From positions 137,807,120 through 137,871,119 of the forward strand of contig CP092865.1 in the NCBI GenBank assembly GCA_030710605.1: a stretch of DNA of 64,000 nucleotides, read 5' to 3'. Source of the DNA: Cordylochernes scorpioides. Lineage: Eukaryota; Arthropoda; Arachnida; Pseudoscorpiones; Chernetidae. Shown piece by piece: positions 10,012 through 20,955 of the stretch (position 1 is its first letter; each line of letters begins with the position of its first letter). The notes under the pieces were generated by a model. The model was not told the origin of the DNA. It made no database searches and saw only the letters and a list, made by a program, of their open reading frames with translations. The position numbers were made by a program, and so were the translations under genes.

Positions 10012-13000
10012 ACATCGCGCCTGAGTCCGTCAATCAAAGCAAGTCGACCATAAATGGAATTAAAAAGTTGGACTCCAAATATAAAATGAACATTAACGTG
10101 GATAGAATCGGTATCTGCGAAGCTTTGATTGATACAGGCGCCGATCTTTCAGTGGTCGACCTTAGTACAGCTCTTAACACAGGTCTTGAAATAATAAATC
10201 CTGATAAAATGTGCTCCGGACCCGATGGCAAAGAATTAGATATCGTAGGAAATATTATTTTAAATATAAAATTTGATGACAAAACAATTACACATCAATT
10301 TGTGATAATGAGAACACATTTGCGAATATTTATACTTGGACGTGATTTTCTTAAGAAAATGAACGCAAAAATTGATTGTCAGCGTGAAATAATCAAATAT
10401 GACTTGACAGAAAATCGTGACGTAATCAAATATCAACAGAAGAAAATAAAAAGTGCAAAGGATGCCATTATACCAGAACTTTCTATTAAATTGATTAATG
10501 CATTTGTAGAAGCAGAGGATGGCGAATACATCATCGAGGAGAACCATAGAATGTTTCAAACAAATGGACTTCGACTAGCGAGAAGCTTAATAAATGTTGT
10601 GAATAAGGAAACATATATCTGGATAACAAACCCTTACCCTCGACCATTAGAAATATTAAAAAACCAAACATTGTGCTTTGGAAGTCAGCCAGCCGAAGTG
10701 AATCTTATGGAAGAAAGTGAACAAAAAGAGCATGAAGAACCCCAATTTCAGATAAACGAAAATTTAGCATATAAGGAAAAGGAGCAATTGAAACAAGTTT
10801 TGGAAAGGTACGAGGATTTGTTTTCGTCGGGATTAGGAAGATCCAACTTAGTGAAACATCGGATCGATACAGAAGGCGCGAAACCGATCAAACACAAGCC
10901 GTATAGGGTGAGCGCGAAAGAGCGAGAAATCATAAAAGAACAAATTGATGAAATGCTCAGAGACGGCATAATTAGACCATCCTCGAGTCCATGGTCCTTC
11001 CCTGTAATCTTGGTCAAGAAGCGAGATGGTAAGTACAGATTTTGCGTTGACTACAGAAAATTGAATGATGTAACAGTGAAGGATGTTTACCCAATTCCCA
11101 GAATTGATGAAGTATTGGATACACTTCAAGGATCCAAATACTTTTCAGCAATTGACCTTAAATCAGGATATTGGCAAGTAGAGGTTGAGGAGAAAGATAA
11201 AGAAAAGACAGCCTTCACTACAGCACATGGCCTATATGAGTTCAACGTAATGCCCTTTGGTCTATGCAATGCCCCTGCTACATTTGAGAGGAACATGGAA
11301 AATATGCTTGGTAATCTTAGATGGCAAATTTGCTTATGTTATCTAGATGACGTAATCATTTATAGCTCGGATTTTTCAACACATCTCAAAAGAATAGAAG
11401 CTGTTTTAAAATGTTTTCGCGAGGCTAATTTAAAATTGAACAACAAAAAATGCCAAATTGCTTTCGAAGAACTGGAGATTCTTGGCCATATAACTAATCA
11501 ACATGGAATAAAACCAGCGGAGCATAATATCAAGGCTATTAGAGATTTTCCTCGGCCCAAAAAGATAAAAGAAGTTCAATCATTTTTAGGAATGTGCTCA
11601 TATTATAGAAAATTTATCAAAGGTTTTTCAAAAATTGCCGATCCATTAACCAGTCTTATAAAAAAGAATGTACCTTTTACCTGGACAGAAAATCAAGAAA
11701 AAGCATTTCAAACCCTTAAAGTAGCATTGATAAATCCTCCAATCTTAGGGCACTTTGACCTGAATGCAATTACTTACATTCATACTGACGCATCTAACAT
11801 CGGCCTGGGTGCAACATTAGTCCAAAAGTTCGGCGATAAAGAAAAAGTTATCTCATATTTAAATCGAACACTGAGCAAACCTGAGCAAAATTATTCGACT
11901 ACCGAAAAAGAATGTCTAGCTGTTGTGTGGTCAATGTCCAAGTTACGACCCTACCTATATGGAAGGCACTTCAAAATCGTAACTGATCATCACGCACTAT
12001 GCTGGCTTAAGAATCTGAAAGATCCGACCGGCCGATTAGCACGATGGGCACTGAAGATTCAGGAATATAATTTCGAAATTATACACAAATCGGGTAAAAA
12101 ACATCTGGACGCTGATGGTCTATCTAGAGGACCCTTACCTGAAAACGAATGTGTCGAAGATTATGAAAGACTATTTCTGAATCAAATAATAGACGTAAAG
12201 GATGATTTTATTGAGAATATTAAGGAGAACCTTAGTGGAAACAAGCGTTCAATTACACAGAACTTCAAAGAAGAAAATCGGTGTCTCTACAAGAAAAATC
12301 CAAATCCTGAAGGTAGGGTATGGTTGCTGGTAGTGCCAAAGAAGAGAAGGAAGGAAGTCATGAGTGAATACCACAACCATATGCTGAATGGCCATCTGGG
12401 CGTCGCCAGAACCACTAACCGATTGAAGAATAAATACTATTGGCCTTCCATGTTGAAAGATGTTTCAGAATTTGTAAAGACGTGCCATCTTTGCCAAAGT
12501 CGGAAAGGTTCAAATCACTTGCCTTCTGGACTTCTACAACCTATTCCCCCAGCTAACTACCCTTTTGAAAGAATCGGAATTGACTTTGTTGGCCCTTGCC
12601 ATCAACGAAAAGAAGAAGGAAGTGGATAATTGTGTTGACTGATTATTGTACCAAGTATGCTGAAACAAAGGCAGTATCAGAAGCAACCGTGAAAGAAGTC
12701 TCTACATTTTTAATTGAACATATTATTTTACGTCACGGGGCCCCAAAATTTCTTATTAGAGATAGAGGTTCACAATTCACTAGCAATTTGATGAAGGAGG
12801 TAATGAAAAATGTGCAAAGTGAAACACTGCTTCACAACGAGCTACCACCCCCAGACTAACGGACTAACGGAACGGCTAAATAGAACTTTAATCAATATGA
12901 TCAGCATGTATGTGAACACAGACCAAAAGAACTGGGATGAAATCCTCCCTTTTATCACCACGCGTATAATACCACGATTCAAGAAACCACAGGCTACTCT

Positions 13001-13443
13001 CCATTTTTCCTGTTGTTTGGAAGGGAACCCATGTCCCTCTTAGACGACGAGAATATCCCAACGGACAGTAACATGGACAATTACGACGAATATATAGAAA
13101 ACTACTTAGATAAAATAGCAAGGACGAGACAGGTAGTCATTAACAACACAGAGAAGACTCAGGAAAGGATGAAAAGAAACTATGACAAAAAACACAATGA
13201 GAAAATCTATGAACCAGGACATTTAGTGGCAGTTTGGACACCAGTCAGGAAAATCGGAAAATGTGAAAAACTATTGAGAAAATATTTTGGCCATATCGAA
13301 TATTAAAGAAGCTGTCTAACGTAAATTACTTAATTGAGCCGAAAGATAATCCTGGCCCAAGACCCACTGATTGTCCATGTCTCAAGACTCAAACCCTATT
13401 TTGAGAGAATTGATGAGGTAACTCACGAGGACGTGACGACCTC

Positions 13444-13457
13444 TGGAGAGGGGGAAG
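13444..13457 (+). other. Elem1 polypurine tract
   Basis: GGAGAGGGGGAAG immediately before the 3' LTR. The same tract precedes the LTR at 1128. It also encodes the last residues of Pol. Confidence 0.85.
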
Positions 13458-13784
13458 TGTTACATCATGATTAATGGCGTATTTCTTATATTATTTTTAA
13501 TATATTTGAAATTTAAATTATATATTTTTATATTCTATGATATTTATTTAAAACAGATTATTTAGATTATCATCATTTGTATTTAGGTACACGTGTGACT
13601 TCACTGCTCTCTTTGATGTGAGAAAATAAATAAAGGATTCTGGAAGCTACTTAAAGTAGGCTTATCTCATTATTCTCTTATATAAATTTGTAGGATGGTT
13701 GAAACACGCTCTGGTAAGATGCAAGACCCAGCACATGAGAGAATCATGGCTGAAGAGTCTGCCAAGCCGCAGCCTGGTGCAACA
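13458..13784 (+). repeat. Elem1 3' LTR (327 bp)
   Basis: TGTTAC...GCAACA, followed by the ATAT duplication. Differs from the 5' LTR at two positions by eye. Confidence 0.95.
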
Positions 13785-14129
13785 ATATACTTCGGTGAAA
13801 AAATATTAGGCAGCCTGGCTCATCAGTAGTAAACCCCTTCTCTCGACAGTTCAATAAACCAGACCGCTATAATATTGCTATCTAGCACCAACAATGTTAT
13901 GTTCTTAAATAAGATAGTTACAAGATATATAGACCACAAAATATTTATTGTTAAATCGACATTTAAGAACAGATGGTTAAGTTCGAGAAGTCTGGTGATG
14001 AGGTACAAGTCTCTCTGATGTTATTTCTCCACATCTTTTTCAACTGGAAGAGGCGTGGCGTGGGATTCGCCCTCTTCTATGGAGGCGTCGAAAATGGTCA
14101 GACCAAGGTAGGGGGTTCAATAGCCATGC
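13785..14129. repeat. 3' half of repeat unit B after Elem1
   Basis: Same sequence as 1455-1801. It completes the unit begun at about 8300-8610 when compared with unit A (7702-8280). Confidence 0.72.
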
Positions 14130-14842
14130 CAGTCCAAGGTATTGGTGTTCTTTAACCTGGTCAGTCCAAGGTATTGGCGTTCTTTAGCCTGGTCAGTCCA
14201 AGGTAGAGGCGTTCTTTAGCCTGGTCAGTCCAATGTATCGGCGTTCTTTAGCCTGGTTAGTCCAAGGTAGAGGCGTTCTTTAGCCTGGTCAGTCCAATGT
14301 ATTGGCGTTCTTTAGTCTGGTCAGTCCAAGGTATTGGCGTTCTTTATCCTGGTCAGTCCAAGGTAGAGGCGTTCTTTAGTCTGGTCAGTCCAATGTATTG
14401 GCGTTCTTTAGCCAGGTCAGTCCCAAGGTAGAGGCGTTCTTTAGCCTGGTCAGTCCAAGGTAGAGGCGTTCTTTAGCCTGGTCAATCCAAGGTATTGGCG
14501 TTCTTTAGCCTGGTTAGTTCAAGGTATTGGCGTTCTTTAGCATGGTCAAGTCCAAGGTAGAGGCGTTCTTTAGCTGGTCAGTCCAAGGTAGAGGCGTTTT
14601 TTAGCCTGGTCAGTCCAAGGTATTGACATTCTTTAGCCTGGTCAGTCCATGGTAGAGTCGTTCTTTAACATGGTCAGTCCAAGGTAAAGGCGTTCTTTAG
14701 CCTGGTCAGTCGATGGTATTTGCGTTCTTTAGCCTGGTCAGTCCAAGGTATTGGCGTTCTTTAGCCTGGTCAGTTCATGGTAGAGGCGTTATTTAGCCTG
14801 GTCAGTCCAAGGTAGAGGCGTTCTTCAGCCTGGTCACTGGTC
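14130..14842. repeat. 32-bp minisatellite, second copy
   Basis: Unit-by-unit counterpart of 1802-2512, in the same variant order with scattered one-base indels. This shows it was copied with its flanks rather than arising independently. Confidence 0.95.
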
Positions 14843-17317
14843 CACGCCGAACTGTTCCTCACTGCGGATGAGCAGGACGATGTCGTCGGCGTAGGCGAGG
14901 ACATTACCGGGGCCGAGCGCTTGCTCAAGGCGACGTAGAGAGGGCTTGTGGTGAGGCTGAACATTGCGGCGCTGATGGCGCAGCCCTGTCTCACACCGTT
15001 CAGAAGTTGGAAGGGTTTGGTGTGGAGGCCTCCGGCTCGGACTGTCGCGTCCGCTCCGGCATAGAGGAGGAGAAACCACCCGATGAAGACCTGTGGCAGC
15101 CGCAGCGAGACCATCAGGGACACCAAGAAGCCGCGGTCTAGGGTGTCGAAGGCAGACTCGAGGTCGGTGGAAATGACGGCCAGCGGCGAACCGGTCCTCA
15201 CAGCCGCGTCGACCTCGTCGCACACACGCGCGATGTTCCAAGAAGGGGATTACCGGGAACGGCGTAGGTCTGGCACTGAGGTACAGAACCGGAAGATGGG
15301 GCCGCAGACGCCGGAGGAGGATATTGCCCAGGATCCGGTAGTCCGCCGTGGGGAGCGAGATAGGCCTGTAGCCGCAAAGTCCAGGGCTGCCGTGAGACTT
15401 GGGGACCAGGCAGATGGTGCTGCGCCGCGTCGATGTAGCCAAAACCCCGCGAATTGGGAGGCCTCGTAGACGCGCTTGAGAGCGTTGACGAAGAAGTCCT
15501 CGTAGGCCATGTAGAACTCGCAGGGCAAGTCGTCCCATCCGGGGGCCCTTCCGAGCGGCAGGCGGCGGATGGCGGTGGCGATCTCTGTCGCGGAGATCTC
15601 GGAGCGGAGCAGGGGATCGTCATCTTCGAGGATGAGGGGGGTCGTTGTCCCTGGATGAATTCTGTAGCGGCGTTGTAGGATAGAGTAGACTTGCGTCGTA
15701 ACTCCGTGCCCTCGATGATGTTTCCTTCTTCATCGCGGAAGTTCGTCCTTGCAGGCTGGCACACACGAAGCGTGCGCCCAAGGTTGGGCAGTGATGGATA
15801 GTCCGCTTCCGTCGACGCAGTTTCGAGCCTGGCCTGCAGGAACGCCTGGCCCGGACGATGTGGTGTCGTCAGCGACGCGAGGACGTTGAGGGATCTCACC
15901 TCTGCCAGCAGCTCAGCCTTGATTGAAAGACCAGCTTCTCCACAGATCTTCGCCGGTCATAACCGCGATTGCTGTTGAGGTTCTTTCGATGATCGTTGCC
16001 AGATGTTCGACAACGAGCCCCGAGCGTAGCATTGCAGCCACGCAGGTTGTCGAGGTGAAGGAGGCACTCCGAGCTGAAGAAGGACAGCTCGATGGTCGAT
16101 AGCCTGTAGTGGATGGTACTGTACTGGGCGACACGATCCGGAACTCGAAGGGAGAAGGATTCCTGTCCAGACGAGAGGCGTCAACACGGCTCCCGTAGCT
16201 GGCCACTCTGGTTGGAATGTGAGTGGCGTCGAAGAGGGTGGCCACATCGACGAGGGCTGTCTGATCCAGTAGCTCGGAGAGGGCTCCACCGAGCCGGATG
16301 CTGTGTCGTTCGTGCTTTCCTCGTTGATGTTGAGGTCGCCCAACACCCACGAGTTCTCCTGGACCGCGGTGGCTGCGATGATCTGCAGCTGCTGGTGCCG
16401 CTCGCGAGGAATATGAGAAAGGTGGCAGTTGATAACGCTCACTTCTGGCGTGGACGTCGAGGGAGACGATGGAGATGTGGCCGGGCCACAGGATGCGCTT
16501 GCCCCCAGGACTGCGACCCCGGGCGAAGATGCAGGCGAGGCCCGAACCCCTGATGGCTGTAGGAGGCACGACTGCGGCGAGGTAGCCTAGGCAGAGATCT
16601 TGAATAGTGTCCAGGGACGAGTGTTGGTCTCCTGGACAAAAGGCGACGTCTATGCGATGTTGTCTCAGGAAGTGGCAGAGCTCAATGCTCCTCTCGCGAT
16701 CGGCGAGCCCGCGGACGTTGATGGAAGCAGACGGAAGCTCATTGGGAGCTCTTCGTCTGGGCCCGAAGGCCAGGAGGTGATATAGAGAGCTGTCTGGGTG
16801 GCAGGGCAGGCAAACCAGCAGCTTTTGGGAAACACATTGTTGGAGCCCATCTTCTCAAGGAGGTTATGTAGGCCAGGGGCTGAGACGAGGGCGTCCATGA
16901 TTTCACCCTTATCCAGACCAAGATGTTCTGCTTCTTCAAGGGGGGAGTTGGGGATGCTTTCGAGCAGCTTCCTTTAGTTGCTGCCGAGTTTTGGGTCCGC
17001 TCTAGAGGGATAGAGACCTGGTCTCATCTTCTTTCCTGAGATGGCCTCAATTTGCACGAATTTAGTTTATCGTGCTGAGGGGCTGACTTTTGTGCAACCG
17101 CAGGAGATGGAGTAGATGCAATAGTGCCTGAGGTTACCGCTGGAGCAGTAGCCACAGTTGAAGACGCAGGAGGCGGGGTTGGCTGTCCAGTGGGCGCAGG
17201 TGACAGGTTGGGGCTACGTTGGAGGGCGCTTGCCTGCGGAGACTTCTGCAGGCGTCTTCAGGGACAGTTGACTCTACGGTGTCCTGCTCTGGCACCGAGA
17301 GCATTTTAACTCCATAG
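14843..17317 (-). pseudogene. LINE copy 2 (endonuclease-reverse transcriptase), heavily frameshifted
   Basis: Near-identical to 2505-5004, with the same endonuclease (LGDLNINEES, SRVDASRLDR) and reverse-transcriptase motifs (GVRQGCAISAAMFSL, YADDIVLL). Many single-base gains and losses, mostly in homopolymers, fragment it into short frames. It runs directly into an assembly gap. The error pattern and the position at a contig end suggest poorly polished sequence. On the minus strand the frame reads through YADD into the first minisatellite units. Confidence 0.85.
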
Positions 17318-17417
17318 NNNNNNNNNNNNNNNNNNNNNNNNNNNNNNNNNNNNNNNNNNNNNNNNNNNNNNNNNNNNNNNNNNNNNNNNNNNNNNNNNNN
17401 NNNNNNNNNNNNNNNNN
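17318..17417. other. Assembly gap, 100 N
   Basis: Exactly 100 ambiguous bases, the usual size for a gap of unknown length. It lies at the point where the two copies of the 5-kb duplication stop being comparable. Confidence 0.99.
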
Positions 17418-17466
17418 ACTCTTCAACTGGTTCATGCCACGTGGTTTTGCGCGCGGTGGCGTCCAT
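17418..17466 (-). pseudogene. Possible N-terminus of LINE ORF1
   Basis: GC-rich bases right of the gap encode MDATARKTTWHEPVEE on the minus strand, open into the gap. Base composition matches the LINE and not the AT-rich sequence that follows, so this may be the start of the LINE ORF1. The assignment is tentative because the gap hides the link. Confidence 0.35.
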
Positions 17467-19327
17467 CGGGATATTGTTTTATGTCGTTATTCACTCACGT
17501 CCACCTTCGTAAGTATCTTTAAATCCTATTTAATAGTATACAAATTTGTAGGCAGAATTACATTTTCCAACATCCATAGTTTAAGACTACGCAAGATACC
17601 CTCCTAAATCTTCAAGGCCTATTCCCGACCTCCCAGAAATGTGGTCTTTGCTACTGGTTACCAATGCCTAATGTCACATTTCATAAAACTACGAAAGCCG
17701 ATGTCGAAACGAGTTTTTTTTTTTTTAAGTCTGCTATGATACTATTAAGCTTTTCTTTTTGTTATTGGCTTCTGCTGCCAAGCAACCTGAAGATAAGGTT
17801 TTTCTGGAAAGGCTTATCAAAAACCAGTCAAGTGTAAACACACACGAGGTGCAAAATTTTTATCGCTGTTTATCTAGGTTATTTGTATAACCATTATCTA
17901 GTAAACTGATAAGTTCTTATTTCGAAATAGAGTCATTAATTTCTAAAGGACACAGGTTATATATAAAATTAATTTGATCTTTGGCTGGAGCTAAAGAAAA
18001 GAAACAACAAATTTCACTACTTTCATTAAAAAAAAGGAAAAACCTTCCCCGCCAAATTCTGTAATATGGGCTATCATATTATAACAAAAAATCGCTATTG
18101 GATTGAATACGATAATAACTAAATAATAAAATATAAATACACCTATAAATGGGAGAGATAAAACTATATGCAGTACTATTTTTAATGTGCGTGACACATG
18201 CAAAAAATATAATAAAAGGTGACTGGAAAAAAAAAAAGGCTAGTAATCTATACACAGAAGGTTTTTCTGTCAATAAACGCTATACTGTTGTCACGCATTT
18301 CCCTCCACGGAGTTACAAATGAGAATATACAATTCTACAGAATTATAAAACACTATTTTGCGTACTCGCTACTATGCTTGACAATGAAAGAAAATTACAA
18401 TACCAGTTTAAGATTCCCATGCATAAAAAGATAAAAAAATGCAAGACCAGTTTAAGAGATCATCTAAACTGTTAAAAATAAAAAATTGGAACACGTTTTT
18501 ATCTAGAACTAAAATTGAACAAACATATTTATCGCATAAATTAAAGTAACCAAAAAAAAACTAAAGTAAATTAAAATAAATAATGGAGAAAATAAATTAT
18601 TATACATAACTGTAATCTAAATGGTAATAAAACATTTTACACAAGAGAATTGCGTTGCGATACTTTTACCATAAAATTGGCCTTACTGGCATCCATAAAT
18701 ATATTATCTTGTCTCAATGACTTTTACAAAAATTGTTTTTAAATATATTTGGCATATTATTAGAATATTATACTAAATTAAAATGAATAGATAAATAAAA
18801 GAAATGGAAGAAATATGTGGCAGGCATAGTGCCAAGCCTAAAGGCTAAGCCTTTCAAAAAACGTACCTTTCCCACCAAACGCTTGGTCTAGACTGTCTTT
18901 GTTAAAAATTTCCTTGTAGACGGGAAAAGCGGTTCTCTTGAAACCCTTAGTGTCTCGCCGACTTGTCAATCAAACTTGCGGGGGAGGAAGTCTAGAATTT
19001 GACATTGATTGATATCTTTATTTGCTTTCCCATGGTTTCTCAGATTCTTTGCATTTTTTTTCCTGCTAAAAAATTTTCCTTGTAATTTTCTATCTACCAG
19101 CTAGTATAACGGAATTTTTAAGATTGTTAACTAATAAACACAAAAAAAAATTACTCTAAACTAGTGTATCTTGCTAAAAAAATTACTGGTGTTTGACAAT
19201 ATATGATTTAAAAGATAGATTACAAAATGATGTAGTGTTTTAAGTTATAACCCAACTTCTATAACGTTCAAAATTTTTATACTGGACACATGGTGACCTC
19301 GACACATATTTTTTTAGAATTGGCAAA
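17467..19327. other. AT-rich sequence without a recognisable gene
   Basis: No ORF longer than about 70 codons with recognisable content, and no tandem array. Homopolymer A/T runs are common. Confidence 0.7.
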
Positions 19328-19505
19328 ATTGGTTCACTTGCATGTACTTGTGGAAACTAACAACAAACCCCTGAACACCTTCTGATAAAATGTCCATTAA
19401 CTTCTGATCCAAGGGAAGAAAACCAACTTTACCTGACCGATACAAATAAGCTGCTTGCAATAAAGACCAATACATCAAGTTTAATAGATTCTGCAGGATG
19501 TACAT
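19328..19505 (+). pseudogene. Relic of a LINE ORF2 C-terminal zinc finger
   Basis: In one plus-strand frame the bases read ACTCGN, a stop, then QQTPEHLLIKCPL, matching the C-x-C...E-H-x4-C tail found at the end of ORF2 in several arthropod non-LTR elements. The in-frame stop and lack of upstream domains mark it as a decayed fragment. Confidence 0.55.
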
Positions 19506-20078
19506 TTAGAGGCCAAAGTGCTGACTGTACATATTTTTAAGCCACTACTTATAATTGCTATATGTAAAATTTGACGTCGAACGCCTAATCCCAATGATTT
19601 CCAATGTTCAATTGTATTAATTAAAAAATATATAATATGATGTTACACAATAGGCTAAAAAACGACGTTCTATTTTTATGCGAAAATCTTTTTACACATA
19701 GTACAAATAGTTTTAAATATAAATTTGGCATTACTGTAAATTTTAAAACTAAAATGTAAGTGGACAACTGCGGCCTTCTAGCATATTATTTGGCTTAATT
19801 AAAAAATATGGCTCGTTTATCTAATATTTAAAAAAAAAAAGGCACTACCACAAATGTATCAAATCTTACCTTAAAAAAGAAAATGGCGGGATCCGTTCTC
19901 CACGTGGTTGGCCGCCTCGTGGACTTTCCCATTCTTTACTGGATTTTCCGTAGCCTCCAACTTGCACACATTTATCTATTAGTTTTATGCTTTAGACAGG
20001 ATTTTACATGTTACATGTTTCAAGCAGCAGGGCGCTATTTTACCGTGAACCTTTCGTGGCCATAATGGAACTGATCGG
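19506..20078. other. No gene seen; right part is probable leader of the minus-strand LTR element
   Basis: AT-rich to about 19880. From there to 20078 the base composition is more balanced, consistent with the 5' leader of the element whose primer site is at 20080-20096 on the minus strand. No gag frame could be recognised. Confidence 0.4.
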
Positions 20079-20079
20079 C

Positions 20080-20096
20080 CCCCACGTTGGGCGCCA
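20080..20096 (-). other. Elem6 primer binding site, tRNA-Lys type
   Basis: Minus strand reads TGGCGCCCAACGTGGGG, complementary to the 3' end of tRNA-Lys over 17 bases. It sits one base from an LTR end (...CCTCATCA). Confidence 0.75.
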
Positions 20097-20097
20097 T

Positions 20098-20955
20098 TGA
20101 TGAGGGGAATATCTGACGCTATTGTCTGATATCCATGAGCCTCTTTCTTTCTCAGGGAGTTCACAAAAATAGCACATCCTGCTATAAAAAGATATATAGT
20201 TTGCGTGTATCCTGCACGCACTGGGGTTAAAAAAAGGGAAGGACATAAACTCTGGTTAAATTTACATTATATATTTATTTATCTCTTTTGACCAAAAGAA
20301 AAACACAAAGATAAGAAAAAAATAAATAAATATGCAATGACGATTGAGTGGGAAAGTTTACATATGTATACCTGTTTAAACAAAAAAAATCATTATAAAA
20401 AGAAAATACTTAACTTTAGTGCTTCAGCTGGAAGGCTGGTAACCCCTTTCCAAAAATTCTTTTAGGACTACATTTTTACGAGCTTCCCTACTCTCTTATC
20501 TTTTTCTAACCAGCACCGCCCCCCCACTAAAACTTCCTCGTGACTATCTTATCTACCACTGACCCGCTCCCCCCAAAAACTTGCTTGCCACCAACTTTTT
20601 TTCCTCCCAGGGTGACCAAACAAAAATTAAAAAAATTAAAAATAAATCTTTATCTGTGATAAGAAAGACATTTAAAAAAAATAAAATTATAATAAAAAAA
20701 TTATCTTTCGAAATATTAATTTAAAAAATATTAATTAAAAAATAGAAAGCCCAAAAATAACTGCTTATTTAAAATAAAAGGAAAATTTATTATAGTACTA
20801 TATGTTATTAAAAAAAAAACTAGAAATAAAAAAGGAGGTGAAGAGATGGGCTGGTTTTTTTACAGAGAAGAATTCTCGAAGTCCGCTTCATTGTCCACCG
20901 GCTTTTCTTTGATTCTGTGGGTGACTTTGTGGAGGCCCCAGAAGTGGCCTCTACA
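20098..20955 (-). repeat. Elem6 5' LTR (about 858 bp, minus strand)
   Basis: Bounded on the minus strand by TGTAGAGGCC at 20955 and CCTCATCA at 20098 next to a tRNA-Lys primer site. A TATA-like tract (actatatatc) lies near its downstream end. No second LTR was found in the window, so the internal region must be decayed, run into the gap, or be lost. Its outer end falls exactly where the large palindrome begins. Confidence 0.6.

Larger units (their letters stand above)
10002..13474 (+). pseudogene. pol: Elem1 Pol: protease, reverse transcriptase, RNase H, integrase; frameshifts in the last third
   Basis: Open to 12629 without a break. In order: aspartic protease (ALIDTGADLSVVD near 10126), a linker, reverse transcriptase (FCVDYRKLND, catalytic CYLDDVIIYS near 11338), RNase H (IHTDASNIGLGATL near 11780; TDHHALCWL), and integrase HHCC zinc region (GHLGVARTT...CHLCQ, 12390-12500) with the first catalytic Asp (GIDFVGP). 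A one-base loss near 12593 ends this frame. Further one-base changes near 12806, 12958, 13290 and 13355 break the integrase core (IRDRGSQF, TERLNRT) and C-terminal region into short frames. Most of these indels are in homopolymers and are absent from the copy at 1-1144, so sequencing or assembly error is a real possibility. The stop TAA lies 15 bases inside the 3' LTR. Confidence 0.9.
8607..13788 (+). mobile_element. Elem1: full-length Ty3/gypsy LTR retrotransposon
   Basis: 5174-bp element with two 327-bp LTRs, a primer site, gag, pol and a purine tract, flanked by a 4-bp duplication ATAT (8607-8610 and 13785-13788). The LTRs differ at only two positions by eye, so the insertion is recent. 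It split a pre-existing 560-bp repeat unit. Gag and most of pol are open. Small indels begin near 12590, all within the part duplicated at 1-1454, where several of them are absent. The element is very compact: both ORFs overlap the LTRs. Confidence 0.95.

Noticed and set aside
12590..13474. Multiple frameshifts in Elem1 integrase as evidence of ancient decay
   Set aside because: LTRs differ at two bases only, and the indels are homopolymeric and mostly absent from the other copy. Sequence error or very recent change is more likely.
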